This document shows, piece by piece, positions 51,390 through 60,809 of a stretch of 64,000 nt of DNA. This DNA comes from 55-13 sp964501275 (GTDB lineage Bacteria > Armatimonadota > Fimbriimonadia > Fimbriimonadales > Fimbriimonadaceae). Below the pieces are notes generated by a model. It saw only the letters and a program-made list of their open reading frames with translations. It was not told the DNA's origin and ran no database searches. Both the position numbers and the translations under genes were made by a program. The stretch is taken from positions 140,336 through 204,335 of the forward strand of contig CAZCSP010000002.1 of assembly GCA_964501275.1 (NCBI GenBank), read 5' to 3'. Every line of letters begins with the position of its first letter. The stretch's first letter is position 1.

Positions 51390-53726
51390 TTACTGCACCT
51401 TTACCACATCGACAGGCAGCGCCCGCCCCGCCAAGACGACACGATTTGCTTTTTGGATGGTTGCGCTGGAGTTCACCCGCACGCTCTTGGGCCTTCCATG
51501 CAGGACGAACGTCGGCTTGATCGGGCCGAAACAATCGGCGGTTTGCTCCCAACTCACCGCCACATGACCCTTGGCTGAGGCGACCCGGATCGAGATTTGA
51601 CTACGCTTGCCCTCGCGATAGTCGAAGGAGATGCCGTCGTCTACGCGATATTCGTAGCTCGCCTCGCCATCCCAATCCGTCGGGATAAACAGGTGGAATC
51701 CGACTTGGCTCAAGTCCTTCTTGGCGGAGATCGGCGTTCCCAACTGCATGGGGACAATGGCGCCGGCGGCAAAGTACAGCGGGGTTTCTCCCGCCCCGAC
51801 TTTGACCTCTGTCTGGCCCGGTTCCGCCCACTCCCCGATCCGAGCATCGTACCAAGGCTCAGACCCTGGCAAGAGCACTGTTCGGCTTCGCTCCCTCCCG
51901 AGAATCGGAGCCTGCAAAATGCCGGTCCCAATCAAGAACTGGTCGTCCACTTTCTCCAAGCCCTCATCATCGAACTCGTACAGCAGGGGTCGTAGGATCG
52001 GGTCGCCTAGCTCCTCCTGGTCGATGAAGAGATTGTAGAGGTAGGGAAGAAGTTTGTAGCGAAGGCGGATGTACTTGCGGACCACCTGCATGGTCGCCTT
52101 GGGGAAGGCAAACGGCTCCTGCACCCGAGTCCCCAGCATGCTGTGGTTGCGCATGAATGGGAAGAGAAAGCAAGCCTTCACCCAGTCCTGCATCAATTGG
52201 TCGGTCACATCCCCGCCAAAGCCGCCGATGTCCGGCCCGTTGAAAGGCAGACCGCTCAGGCCCAGGCTGATGGTGGTCGGGATAGAGATGCGCAGATAAA
52301 ACTCGTTGGAAAGGTTGTCGCCGGTCCAGATCGCGGCGTGCTTGCTGGAGCCGATGTAGCCAGACCGGCTGAGGATGAACGGTCGCTCGTTTGGCTTCGC
52401 CTGCAAAAACCCCTGCCGGGTCGCCATCTGCATCCCCAAGGCGTAGGTGTTGTGGGCAAAGACATGGGGCTTGGTTCCCTTCTGGAAGAGCATCCCGGTG
52501 GGGTCGACGGGGCCAGTGGAAGGGTCGTTCATGTCCACCCAGCATCCGCCGAACCCCGATTCGCGAAACTCCGCAGCATATCCCGCCCACCAGTCGCGAG
52601 CCTCCGGCAGGGTGAAATCGGGGAAGACGGTCTCGCCGGGCCACACCATCCCGATGTACTCTGCTCCCTCCGCGTTTTGGCAGAAGACCCCTTTCGAATG
52701 GCCGTCGTCGTAGACTCGATAGCCAGGATCGTGCTTCACCCCGGGGTCGATGATGGGGATGATCCTTCGGCCCGACTCCTCCAAACCCTCGTTGGTCGCC
52801 GAGACTCCCTTCGGAAATGCCTTTTCCGCCACGGTGAAGATGCGGAAGCCGTCCATGTAGTCCAAGTCCAGCCAAAGAGAATCGCAGGGAATCTGGTTCT
52901 CAGTGAACTTGGCATCCAAATCCAGAAGGTCGTCGTGCCCGCCATAGCCCCATCGGGACTGGTGATAGCCCAGCGCCCATAGAGGCGGCAACGGGGTGAC
53001 CCCGACCAGCTTCTGAAGCTTCCGCGTCAACTCCTTGAGCGAGGGCGCGTAGAGAATCCAAAGATTGGGCTCCCCGCCCTCCGACCCCATCAGGAGTTCC
53101 GGCGCGGTTCTCTGCCACTCCACAAACACCCGCGACTCGTCGGTCCCTGGAATCTCAAAGAAGCAAGGATAAGGGTTGTGAAGGAGAAAACCCACCCACT
53201 CGTCCCCGATCTGCGCGGCAAGGTAAGGGGTGGAGAAATAAGGCGGGTCGGTCGGCTCATCCAGCCACTGCTTGAAGTGGAAGTCGCCCCAAACGTCGGT
53301 ATTCCAAAACTTGGTGCGGATGCCCGAGACCTCGATTTTCCCAAACGTCTTCTCTCCCAAGCCAAAGAACTTCGCGCCGGGGCGGATGTCGAACTGAAAA
53401 ATCGACTGCTCCCCGCAAACCCCAAACGCGCGGTCCTCTGGACTCTCGATCAGCGGCTTCCCATCATGCCCCAGCATTCGCAACCTGCCCTCAGCGTCAA
53501 TCTTCAGCCGATGACGGTCGCTCGGATCGGGAATCTCCAACGCTTCTAAGCAGTCGTTAGCCTCCCAGGTTTCTGGGTTTGTCGCCCGGACGTGATAGAC
53601 ATCCTCCTGGTAGCTGGCAACCTGAACCCGGAAAGACCGCTTCCCCGCCAACCCATCCCCAGAGCCGGCTTTGAAGTCCTGAAGATAGGAGAAGTTGGAC
53701 CGGTGAGGATACTTCGTGAAGAACAT
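51390..53726 (-). CDS. Family 31 glycoside hydrolase (alpha-glucosidase/xylosidase type)
   Basis: The 778-aa enzyme has an N-terminal beta domain (FFGLGEKTFGKIEVSG), the TIM barrel with WALGYHQSRWGYG, the nucleophile Asp 398 in GCWVDMNDPS and acid/base Asp 470 in AIWTGDN, and two C-terminal beta domains. Substrate (alpha-glucosides, xylosides or others) cannot be told. No signal peptide, so it probably acts inside the cell on imported sugar. ATG 53726; divergent from the ribose-type importer, which may supply it. Confidence 0.93.
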   Translation of the reverse strand: MFFTKYPHRSNFSYLQDFKAGSGDGLAGKRSFRVQVASYQEDVYHVRATNPETWEANDCLEALEIPDPSDRHRLKIDAEGRLRMLGHDGKPLIESPEDRAFGVCGEQSIFQFDIRPGAKFFGLGEKTFGKIEVSGIRTKFWNTDVWGDFHFKQWLDEPTDPPYFSTPYLAAQIGDEWVGFLLHNPYPCFFEIPGTDESRVFVEWQRTAPELLMGSEGGEPNLWILYAPSLKELTRKLQKLVGVTPLPPLWALGYHQSRWGYGGHDDLLDLDAKFTENQIPCDSLWLDLDYMDGFRIFTVAEKAFPKGVSATNEGLEESGRRIIPIIDPGVKHDPGYRVYDDGHSKGVFCQNAEGAEYIGMVWPGETVFPDFTLPEARDWWAGYAAEFRESGFGGCWVDMNDPSTGPVDPTGMLFQKGTKPHVFAHNTYALGMQMATRQGFLQAKPNERPFILSRSGYIGSSKHAAIWTGDNLSNEFYLRISIPTTISLGLSGLPFNGPDIGGFGGDVTDQLMQDWVKACFLFPFMRNHSMLGTRVQEPFAFPKATMQVVRKYIRLRYKLLPYLYNLFIDQEELGDPILRPLLYEFDDEGLEKVDDQFLIGTGILQAPILGRERSRTVLLPGSEPWYDARIGEWAEPGQTEVKVGAGETPLYFAAGAIVPMQLGTPISAKKDLSQVGFHLFIPTDWDGEASYEYRVDDGISFDYREGKRSQISIRVASAKGHVAVSWEQTADCFGPIKPTFVLHGRPKSVRVNSSATIQKANRVVLAGRALPVDVVKVQ

Positions 53727-53858
53727 ACGACCCCTAGATTTTGCCCCAGTCAAGTGTACGTCTCTGGGCCATTATCTCTTCAGGGTCTTCGGCGTCTAGA
53801 CGCAGTGAAGACGAATCTGCCTCATCTATCGAACATATCCGATTCAACCGCCACGGCA

Positions 53859-53864
53859 TATAAT
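53859..53864 (+). promoter_or_regulatory. -10 box of the ribose-type importer
   Basis: A perfect TATAAT lies 20 nt before the binding-protein ATG; a Shine-Dalgarno GGGAGG follows at 53875-53880. The -35 region is poor, suggesting an activator. The divergent GH31 promoter must share this 158-bp gap. Confidence 0.4.
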
Positions 53865-53884
53865 GGCAACCAACGGGAGGTTCG

Positions 53885-54898
53885 ATGATGAAAGCGACAC
53901 GATGGATGTGGGCTCTCTTGGCGGGCGTGATGATCGCTGGCTGTGGGAGCAGCGGGGAGAAGGCAGAGGCGACCAGCGGGGGATCGGGAGGCGGAGGCGA
54001 GAAGAAGCTCCGCATCGCGGTGATCCCCAAGGGTACGACGCATGAGTTTTGGAAGTCGGTCCGCGCTGGCGCCCAGGAAGCAGGCGAGGAGTTTGGGGTA
54101 GAGATCATCTGGAAGGGGCCTCTCAAAGAGGATGATCGCGACAGCCAGATCAAGGAAGTTGAGAGCTTTACCACCCAGGGCGTGGACGGTATCGTCCTTG
54201 CCCCGCTCGACGACACGGCCCTCAAGGTGCCGGTTGAAAATGCCAAGAAGTCGGGCATCCCGGTGGCGATCTTCGATTCCGACCTTAAGGACACCGACGT
54301 GGTGAGTTTCGTCGCCACCGACAACGAAAAGGGCGGCAAGGCGGCCGGCGAGGAGATGGTCCGGCTACTCGGCGGAAACGGCAACGTCGTGGTTCTGCGC
54401 TACCAACAGGGTTCGGCAAGCACGATGAACCGCGAAAAGGGCTTTTTGGATGTGATGAAAGCCAACTCCGGCATCAAGATACTCAGCGACAACCGGTACG
54501 CGGGAGCGACCGTGGAGTCCGCCCAGACCGAGGCGGAGAACCTGCTGTCCGGCTTCAAGAACCCCGATGGCTCGCTGAACGTGGACGGCATCTACTGTCC
54601 CAACGAAAGCTCGACCTTCGGGATGCTCCGGGTCTTGCAGGACAACGGCTGGGCGGGCAAGGTCAAGTTCGTCGGATTCGACTCCTCCGCCAAACTGATC
54701 GAGGGCCTCAGCAAAGGGCAGATCAACGCCCTAGTCCTCCAAAACCCCCGTCGGATGGGCTACTTGGGAGTGAAGGCGATGGTGGACCATCTGAAGAAAA
54801 ACCCGGTAGAGAAGCGGATCGACACCGGCGCAGAGTTGGTCACGGGCGACAACATGAAAGACCCCGAAATCGCTAAGCTTTTAGAGGTTCCCAAGTAA
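53885..54898 (+). CDS. Ribose-type ABC importer substrate-binding lipoprotein
   Basis: The 337-aa lipoprotein has lipobox IAGC (Cys about 20) and a Gly/Ser linker. The periplasmic-binding fold 4 pattern follows: LRIAVIPKGTTHEFWKSV, QGVDGIVLAPLDDTALK, IPVAIFDSDL, VVSFVATDNEKGGKAAGEEM and GIYCPNESSTFGML. The ligand is probably a pentose, hexose or autoinducer-like sugar. The permease begins two bases after its stop. Confidence 0.92.
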   Translation: MMKATRWMWALLAGVMIAGCGSSGEKAEATSGGSGGGGEKKLRIAVIPKGTTHEFWKSVRAGAQEAGEEFGVEIIWKGPLKEDDRDSQIKEVESFTTQGVDGIVLAPLDDTALKVPVENAKKSGIPVAIFDSDLKDTDVVSFVATDNEKGGKAAGEEMVRLLGGNGNVVVLRYQQGSASTMNREKGFLDVMKANSGIKILSDNRYAGATVESAQTEAENLLSGFKNPDGSLNVDGIYCPNESSTFGMLRVLQDNGWAGKVKFVGFDSSAKLIEGLSKGQINALVLQNPRRMGYLGVKAMVDHLKKNPVEKRIDTGAELVTGDNMKDPEIAKLLEVPK

Positions 54899-54899
54899 G

Positions 54900-55865
54900 G
54901 TGAACTGGCGCACCCTCATCACGATCCTTGGTCTTTTGGGTGCGCTGGTAATCATCTTTATAGGCTTCGGTCTTGTCCTAAATTCGCAGGACAAGCCTGG
55001 GTTTCTCACTATCCGCAACGTCGAGACGATCCTGCGCCAGTCCACTCCGGTCTGCCTGGCGGCCTTGGGGATGACCCTGGTCATCATCTGCGCCGGGATC
55101 GACCTATCGGTGGGGTCGGTCGTGGCGTTCGTGTCGGTTGCGGTGGCGTGGTGCCTGCGACAGGACTTCTCGCCCTTGGCCGCCGTCCTGGGCGGGTTGG
55201 CGGCAGGTGGAGTGTTTGGACTGCTGAACGGGGTTTTGGTGAGTCGCCTGAAGGTTGGCCCCTTCATTGTCACCTTGGCGACCATGCTCGTCGCCCGGGG
55301 CGCGGCAAAGGGTTTGGCGGGGGAGCAGAAGATCGATGCCCCCATGACTTGGATCAACGACCTCCTCGCGGTCTTGGGTGACGGCGAACGGTGGCGGCTG
55401 TTCCCCAATGGCGTCTGGCTGATGGTCGTCCTGGCGGTCCTCACTCACTTCTTGCTGGTCGCAACCCGCTTCGGGCGTTACATCGTTGCGGTGGGCTCCA
55501 ATGAACGCGCCGCCCACTACAGCGGCATCCAGGTGGATCGAGTGAAGCTGATGGTCTACGTCCTCATGGGCCTGTTCGCAGGATTCGCCGGGATCACAAT
55601 GTTCGCCCGCCTATCCGTCGGCGACCCCACCACGGCGCAAGGTTTCGAACTGAGCGTGATCGCGGCGGTGGTGATCGGAGGAGCCTCGCTCTCTGGCGGC
55701 CAAGGCTCTATTCTGGGCTCGCTATTGGGCGCCCTTATCATGGCCACCATCAACGCCGGGTGCTCCCAGTTGGGCATGGCCAACTGGATTCAAGAGATGA
55801 TCACCGGCGGCATCATCGTCGTCTCCGTACTGCTAGATCGGATTCGGGTGAGGAAGGCGGCCTAG
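54900..55865 (+). CDS. Ribose-type ABC importer permease, RbsC-like
   Basis: The 321-aa permease starts at GTG and has about ten helices with family markers GMTLVIICAGIDLSVGSVVA, VGPFIVTLATMLVARGAA and VAVGSNERAAHYSGIQVDRVK, ending VIGGASLSGGQGSILGSLLGALI. The RbsA-like ATPase expected beside it is absent, so the importer must borrow an ATPase from elsewhere. Confidence 0.93.
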   Translation: MNWRTLITILGLLGALVIIFIGFGLVLNSQDKPGFLTIRNVETILRQSTPVCLAALGMTLVIICAGIDLSVGSVVAFVSVAVAWCLRQDFSPLAAVLGGLAAGGVFGLLNGVLVSRLKVGPFIVTLATMLVARGAAKGLAGEQKIDAPMTWINDLLAVLGDGERWRLFPNGVWLMVVLAVLTHFLLVATRFGRYIVAVGSNERAAHYSGIQVDRVKLMVYVLMGLFAGFAGITMFARLSVGDPTTAQGFELSVIAAVVIGGASLSGGQGSILGSLLGALIMATINAGCSQLGMANWIQEMITGGIIVVSVLLDRIRVRKAA

Positions 55866-55947
55866 CTCTGTTCCCGACAATTGAATCGGTTGAACAGCCC
55901 GGTGACGTTCTTGGGATGACCTTCCAGCAATCCGGTAATCTGCTCTC

Positions 55948-56097
55948 GTGGCGCGAATGTACGGCAGATCGAAACGCCGATTTCCGTGGGTGGTCTTTCT
56001 ATTGCTGCTCGCTAGCGCCTACGCATTCTGGATTCTGCCGATGCAACTCGGGGTGAGGAAGGTGGAGGTGGAGTTTGTGAAGGCGGAAGGGGGTTGA
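55948..56097 (+). CDS. Small single-helix membrane protein
   Basis: A 49-codon frame from GTG (or ATG at 55957) encodes a basic N-terminus (GRSKRRFPW), one hydrophobic helix (VVFLLLLASAYAFWILP) and a short C-tail. The frame is uninterrupted and lies in the gap after the permease. It could be a small importer subunit, but no homologue is recalled. Confidence 0.45.
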   Translation: MARMYGRSKRRFPWVVFLLLLASAYAFWILPMQLGVRKVEVEFVKAEGG

Positions 56098-56210
56098 GGG
56101 AAGGAGGGAATAAGGAAACTTGGGAATGAGGTTATTGCGAACTACGAACGACCGCGAATCTGCACGACTTCGAACTTCCGACTTCCGCCCTTATTCCCTT
56201 CCCCCCCTCA
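56098..56210. repeat. Imperfect inverted repeat of GGGAATAAGGG type (family F)
   Basis: GGAAGGAGGGAATAAGG at the left faces CCCTTATTCCCTTCCCCCC at about 56190-56208. The same words occur at 61933-61953, 62493-62520 and 63930-63985. It separates the importer operon from ychF. Confidence 0.6.
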
Positions 56211-56224
56211 TTCACTAAACAGCC

Positions 56225-57280
56225 ATGAAAGTCGCCATCATCGGATATGCTCAGGCAGGTAAGAGCACCTTTTACCGGGCCGCTTCCCGAGGACTCGCTA
56301 AGGGCGAAGTCACCGCGGTGCCTGTCCCGGACGAGCGGTTTGACGCCATCGTCGCCCAGGTGAAACCCAAGAAGCAGACTCCGGCCACTGTGATCCTACA
56401 CGATGATGTGGAGTCCGCCAGCGGCTCGGGCAAGGTCTTTAGCCAGCGTTTTATCGACCAGGCCAAGAAAGCCGACATCCTACTCCATGTGGTGCGGGGC
56501 TTCGACAACCCGATCTCACCCTATTTTGCCGAGATCGATCCTTTGCGCGACCAAGAAAACATCGACGTCGAGTTGGTCTTGGCCGACTTACAGATCGTGG
56601 AGAATCGGTTGGAGCGACTCCAGAAATCGCCCACCGTCAAGCAATCCGGCTCAGCTGACTACCTGGAGAAGCAGTTCTTCGACCGCATCAAGCCGCTCCT
56701 GGAGGAAGGGACGCCGATGCGAGCGGTCGAGATGAACGAGGACGAACAGACGGTCGCCCGCAACTACCAGTTCCTGAGTCTGAAGCCAATGGTGGTGGCG
56801 TTCAACATCTCGGAGGATGAAGCCGCCAACCCGTCTGAGAAGTACACGAAGAGGATTGCGGAGCTGGCCTGGAAGGAGACTCCGGCCTTCTGCGTCTCGG
56901 CCCCTATCGAAGAAGAGATCGCTCAACTGGACCCCGCCGACCAGCCCGAATTTCTGGAGTCGCTGGGGCTCAAGGAGCCGGCGTCCAACGTCGTCATCCG
57001 CGCAGTTTACGACGCCCTGGGACTGATCACCTTCTTCACCGCTGGTGAAAACGACACCCGAGCCTGGCCCCTCCGCAGAGGCTCCAACGCCCTGAAAGCC
57101 GCCGCCACCATCCACAACGACATCGCCAAAGGCTTCATCCGCGCCGAGATCGTCCACTACCAGGACTACCTAGCCGCCGGTTCTCTTGACGCCGCCTACT
57201 CAGCCGGGAGGATGAGTCTGGAGGGCAAAGAATACGTGATCCAGGATGGGGATTTGCTACACATCCGAAACAAGAGTTAA
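56225..57280 (+). CDS. ychF: YchF-family ATPase (Obg superfamily)
   Basis: The 351-aa translation-associated P-loop protein binds ATP rather than GTP. P-loop GYAQAGKST (7-15); the NKxD motif is replaced by FNISEDE, as expected for YchF. A coiled-coil domain follows (about 120-180), and the C-terminal TGS domain reads LITFFTAGENDTRAWPLRRGSNA and FIRAEIVHYQDYLAAGS. It binds ribosomes and responds to oxidative stress in relatives. Length is normal; the P-loop is slightly divergent (usual: GLPNVGKS). Confidence 0.92.
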   Translation: MKVAIIGYAQAGKSTFYRAASRGLAKGEVTAVPVPDERFDAIVAQVKPKKQTPATVILHDDVESASGSGKVFSQRFIDQAKKADILLHVVRGFDNPISPYFAEIDPLRDQENIDVELVLADLQIVENRLERLQKSPTVKQSGSADYLEKQFFDRIKPLLEEGTPMRAVEMNEDEQTVARNYQFLSLKPMVVAFNISEDEAANPSEKYTKRIAELAWKETPAFCVSAPIEEEIAQLDPADQPEFLESLGLKEPASNVVIRAVYDALGLITFFTAGENDTRAWPLRRGSNALKAAATIHNDIAKGFIRAEIVHYQDYLAAGSLDAAYSAGRMSLEGKEYVIQDGDLLHIRNKS

Positions 57281-57468
57281 ATAGCGCAATACCCGTTATC
57301 CGATTGGGATTCAAAAGGGCTTCGTTAGCCAGTCAGGCTTCAGGGATAAGTTCCCCAGCCTCTTGGAACGCGATCGGATGCACAGATTCGCCGCCGATTT
57401 ATGAAGAAGCCACTCGCGGCCCCATCTGCCATTGCCGGTCCGTTTGAGCCACTTGAACGTCTTTACCA

Positions 57469-58329
57469 ATGTTGGAATCGCTCGACATTCTCATTCAATC
57501 CTTCTTGGATAATCTGCGCGGGAAGGGCCGCTCGGAGGCAACCGTTCGGTCCTATGGGAGCGACTTGGCCCAATTGGCTTTACACCTGGAGGGGGAGTTC
57601 AAGCTGGAGCCGAACGCGTTGCGGGGCTACCTGCGGACCTATGCCCCTAATCCGGTCACCAGGGCGAGGAAGCTGAGCTCTCTGCGCACGTTCGTGAAGT
57701 ACCTGCGGCGGATCGGAAAGCTGACGACCGACCCCACAGAATCCCTGGAAGCCCCGATCCGCCGTCGCCCGCTTCCCAAAGCCCTTAACAAAAACCAAAC
57801 GCAGGAGCTTTTGGACCAGGACGAGCCGACGGAGAACACCGCCCGGGATCGGGCGATCTTGGAGTTGCTATACGGAGCGGGACTTCGCGTGTCGGAGGCG
57901 GCAGGGGCGAATGTGCGGGAAGTCGATCTAAAAGAAGGCACGATTCGCGTCCTGGGCAAAGGCAACAAAGAGCGGATCGCATTCTTTGGCTCCACCTGCC
58001 GCACGGCTCTGAAAGACTACTTGGCGGGCGAGCGAGTCCCTCCCCTCACTGGCGATCCCCTCTTCACCGCCAAATCCGGGAAGAGGCTGAGCACCGACGC
58101 CATCCGCCGTCTTATTAAGAAGTGGACAGCAAGCGTCGGCCTCCCCCCCGAAGTCTCCCCCCACACCCTCCGCCACTCTTTTGCCACCCACCTGTTGGAC
58201 AACGGAGCGGACCTGAAGACGGTGCAGCAGCTACTGGGCCACGAATCCCTGGCAACGACCCAGATCTACACCCATGTGAGCATTGAGCGGCTGAAGGACG
58301 CAGTAGACAAAGCCCACCCGAAGGCGTAG
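57469..58329 (+). CDS. Tyrosine recombinase, XerC/XerD family
   Basis: The 286-aa recombinase has a SAM-like N-terminal domain (LDILIQSFLDNLRGKGRSEATVRSYGSDLAQ) and the catalytic set Arg 140 (GAGLRVSE), Lys 164, His 232 and Arg 235 (HTLRHSFATH), His 258 (LLGHES) and Tyr 267 (IYTHVS). It likely resolves chromosome dimers at a dif site, but whether it is XerC or XerD cannot be told. A lower-GC operon follows, which could be an integrated block. Confidence 0.92.
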   Translation: MLESLDILIQSFLDNLRGKGRSEATVRSYGSDLAQLALHLEGEFKLEPNALRGYLRTYAPNPVTRARKLSSLRTFVKYLRRIGKLTTDPTESLEAPIRRRPLPKALNKNQTQELLDQDEPTENTARDRAILELLYGAGLRVSEAAGANVREVDLKEGTIRVLGKGNKERIAFFGSTCRTALKDYLAGERVPPLTGDPLFTAKSGKRLSTDAIRRLIKKWTASVGLPPEVSPHTLRHSFATHLLDNGADLKTVQQLLGHESLATTQIYTHVSIERLKDAVDKAHPKA

Positions 58330-58371
58330 GGGGAGCTTGGACTGCTGACAGAAGTTCAAAAATTGAGGTTT

Positions 58372-58400
58372 TTGAAAAAAAGATGGCGAAACCATAAAAT
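58372..58400 (+). promoter_or_regulatory. Sigma-70 promoter of the redox/Cys-rich operon
   Basis: TTGAAA (58372-58377) and TAAAAT (58395-58400) are separated by 17 nt, close to consensus and in an A/T-rich stretch. Transcription would start near 58407, leaving a 5' leader of about 44 nt before the TTG start. Confidence 0.7.
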
Positions 58401-58450
58401 CTGTGTTATGCTAATAATGATCCACAGGATAAAATTGGGAGAGTGTAGCT

Positions 58451-59485
58451 TTGGTTCGGTTTTCATGGCCAGTTCAACACGTTTCTTGGGCTCTGGTTTG
58501 CGGAGCACTCTGGTTGGCTGCTGGATCGAAGCTGGTTGAGCTATCCCTATTCTATCGCTATGTCGAAACAGTAACCACGTTCCCAGGGTGGCTGGTCCGT
58601 ATCGTGGCCATTTCGCTTATTGTCCTTGAAATAGGAATTCCCATACTGTCTCTGCACGCCAGGTTCTTCTCACTGGCGGCTTTGTCTTCTGTTGCATTAT
58701 TTGTGGTTTTTCTTGTTTTTCACCTTACACGACTTTGGACTGGAGATCCATTGCCGTGTTCATGTTTTGGAAGCGCACTGCAGCTTACACCAGGTCAGTT
58801 TGCCCTTATCGACACTGGACTCTTGTTTGCCGGGTTGTGTGCTTGGCGGTTTGGCGCTGGAAATGTTGCTCCGTCGCCAAAAAACTTGATAATGGCATCT
58901 TCCGCCTGGGTTCCGGCAATTTTAATACTATTGCTTGTCGAGGTGAAGACGGTGGCATCGGCTGGACCTTCACAGGCACCAAAGGGATCACGCAGATTGG
59001 CCGTATTGCCGGATGCGCTTTTGGATGGTTCAACATCAGTCCATTCTCCCGGTGAGACTAAGGGCATCATTGTGATTTTCGGGGACTACGAGTGCCCTTA
59101 TACACAGAAGCTGGTTGGCAGTCAAGCTTATCGAGACTTGTTGGAATCTAAGTATGTGGGAATCCAGTGGCGAGAGTTCCCCTTAACACGCCTCCATCCT
59201 CGGGCAATGAGCTTCGCTCTTCATTCTAAGAAAGCGAACAACCGACGCGAGTTAAAGCAAGTTCAACATAATCTGGTCAATCTTGCAAGGTCATCGCAGG
59301 GGTCGATAGAAGCGGTTGGAGCGACGGAGGTGGAGGTATTTGAGCAACAGATACGAGAAGATATAGGCTTAGCTCGGAAGCTCGATTTAGACCGGACACC
59401 GGTGATCTTAGTCGTAACGGGCAATGATGTTTATGAAGTTTTACAAATTCAATCAGCGATTGATCTGCTTGGCGTAGACAAGTAG
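58451..59485 (+). CDS. MauE/DoxX-like membrane protein fused to a DsbA-like thioredoxin domain
   Basis: The 344-aa product has four membrane helices (to about residue 130) with the MauE-type Cys pair PCSCFG (Cys 103 and 105), one more helix (about 152-168), then an exported thioredoxin-like domain: IIVIFGDYECPYTQKL (single redox Cys 215; second Cys is Thr) and DRTPVILVV (cis-Pro loop). Such fusions may drive disulfide formation or reduction outside the membrane. TTG start with GGGAG upstream. It is first in a four-gene operon with a Cys-rich exported protein. Confidence 0.75.
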   Translation: MVRFSWPVQHVSWALVCGALWLAAGSKLVELSLFYRYVETVTTFPGWLVRIVAISLIVLEIGIPILSLHARFFSLAALSSVALFVVFLVFHLTRLWTGDPLPCSCFGSALQLTPGQFALIDTGLLFAGLCAWRFGAGNVAPSPKNLIMASSAWVPAILILLLVEVKTVASAGPSQAPKGSRRLAVLPDALLDGSTSVHSPGETKGIIVIFGDYECPYTQKLVGSQAYRDLLESKYVGIQWREFPLTRLHPRAMSFALHSKKANNRRELKQVQHNLVNLARSSQGSIEAVGATEVEVFEQQIREDIGLARKLDLDRTPVILVVTGNDVYEVLQIQSAIDLLGVDK

Positions 59486-59504
59486 ATTCATCAAGGAGAC
59501 AAAT

Positions 59505-59870
59505 ATGAAGATAAATCGCAAAATGATTCTGTCATTGATTGCGACTGCCTTGGCTGGCTTAGCACTTGCGCTATGTCCAGGTCCCGTGGCCGCACAATGG
59601 AATCCCAATGAAGGTAGCTGCGTTGAGGGTTTTTGGGTTTGGTATTGTCAGGACACTGAGTTGGTTTCTGACGGCAGTTGCTCCGGTTCAAATCAACCGT
59701 ATACTTGCTATGTGTCTAGTCAACCTCACCTCAAGGATAAGCGAATCTATGCCCCCTACTACAGCGGAGACTGCAATGATCCAGGTAACTTCTGTGTCGA
59801 TGTGACTACTCCGCCTGTAAGTCAGATACCGTGGCACTCGACATTGATAGGACTCAAGACTTGTCCGTAA
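59505..59870 (+). CDS. Small exported Cys-rich protein
   Basis: The 121-aa product has a signal peptide (MKINRKMILSLIATALAGLA, cleaved about 30). The mature 90 residues hold seven Cys, with spaced pairs such as GSCVEGFWVWYC and GDCNDPGNFC. It follows the redox gene by 19 nt with a strong AAGGAG site, so the DsbA-like domain may act on it. No family recognised; the pattern resembles secreted disulfide-stabilised peptides. Confidence 0.75.
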   Translation: MKINRKMILSLIATALAGLALALCPGPVAAQWNPNEGSCVEGFWVWYCQDTELVSDGSCSGSNQPYTCYVSSQPHLKDKRIYAPYYSGDCNDPGNFCVDVTTPPVSQIPWHSTLIGLKTCP

Positions 59871-59882
59871 GCAGAGAGAGAC

Positions 59883-60809
59883 TTGCTACGTAACTGGTCT
59901 AGTGCCCGATTGTTTATTCTCTTGGCGATAATCCTTATCGTCAGTTTAAGCTTTGCCCAGAGCACATCTGGGCAAGGCCTTCACCTTGTCTACTCGGTTG
60001 CGACTCATAATCTTTATGCTCGATCCGTCGGGAAAATTGTGTTGGATCGGAACGGGAATCGAGTTTTGATTCAGTTCCTTGGATCTACAAGCAATAGCGG
60101 TTGTCTCTATGCCCCGGACTACACGCTGATATTCTCCGGAGCAATGCCAGCTAGAGGGGCTACGCTATACGATGCTGAAGCCACGGGACGTAGCACTTTG
60201 ACGCCGCTCCTACCCGGTAGCATTCTGGGCTGGAATCCGCTCGTGAACGATGGCTCACAAAGTATGGCTGTAAACATGGATGCTCCTGCAGCGACTCAGA
60301 AGCATTTTCTTGAGCAGGCGATCATTGAGAAGGCCCCAGATCAAACGATCCTCAAAGTCGCTACATTAAATCGAGATAAGATTGCCTACGAATGGTCCTA
60401 CTCGGACTACGTTACCGTAGGCGAGTTCAAGGTTCCCGGCCAAATCAAGCGGACAAAATTTAAGTCGGCAGGTCTGAACATTCCAGAAGATGAGACGACG
60501 GTGTGGACCCTGATAGAGTCCAGTGAAACTCCCTCGCAGGGCTTGCAGGACAGCGATTTGCTTGAAGCGGGCGCATTGGTCCAAGATGTCCGTATGGTCG
60601 GAAAATCCAAGTCTTTCTCTTACCAAAGAGAGCAAGAGTTGCTTACTCAGGCCGCTGGCGCAAGAACGGAGACAATCTCCGACAGTGCGTCAAACAGTGG
60701 TCGAACTCGCGGCATTGTGCTCCTTTTGGTAGGGGCTACGGTGGGAGTCGTGGCATCGTTCCGACGCAGGGCCTCCCTACTCGGAGAAAAACATGAAACG
60801 CAAGCGTAA
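59883..60809 (+). CDS. Exported protein with C-terminal membrane anchor and Arg cluster
   Basis: The 308-aa product starts (TTG) with a signal-like helix (LFILLAIILIVSLSFAQ). The body is beta-rich with no motif. The end, GIVLLLVGATVGVVASFRRRA, is a single helix followed by Arg residues, the layout of sorting tails such as PEP-CTERM, but without the PEP motif. It lies 12 nt after the Cys-rich gene and overlaps the pilin-like gene by 17 nt. Confidence 0.7.
   Translation: MLRNWSSARLFILLAIILIVSLSFAQSTSGQGLHLVYSVATHNLYARSVGKIVLDRNGNRVLIQFLGSTSNSGCLYAPDYTLIFSGAMPARGATLYDAEATGRSTLTPLLPGSILGWNPLVNDGSQSMAVNMDAPAATQKHFLEQAIIEKAPDQTILKVATLNRDKIAYEWSYSDYVTVGEFKVPGQIKRTKFKSAGLNIPEDETTVWTLIESSETPSQGLQDSDLLEAGALVQDVRMVGKSKSFSYQREQELLTQAAGARTETISDSASNSGRTRGIVLLLVGATVGVVASFRRRASLLGEKHETQA

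Noticed and set aside
57469..58329. Integron integrase with an attached gene cassette array
   Set aside because: The protein has no integron-specific extra helix and no attC-like sites are visible downstream; the following genes form an ordinary operon with its own promoter.
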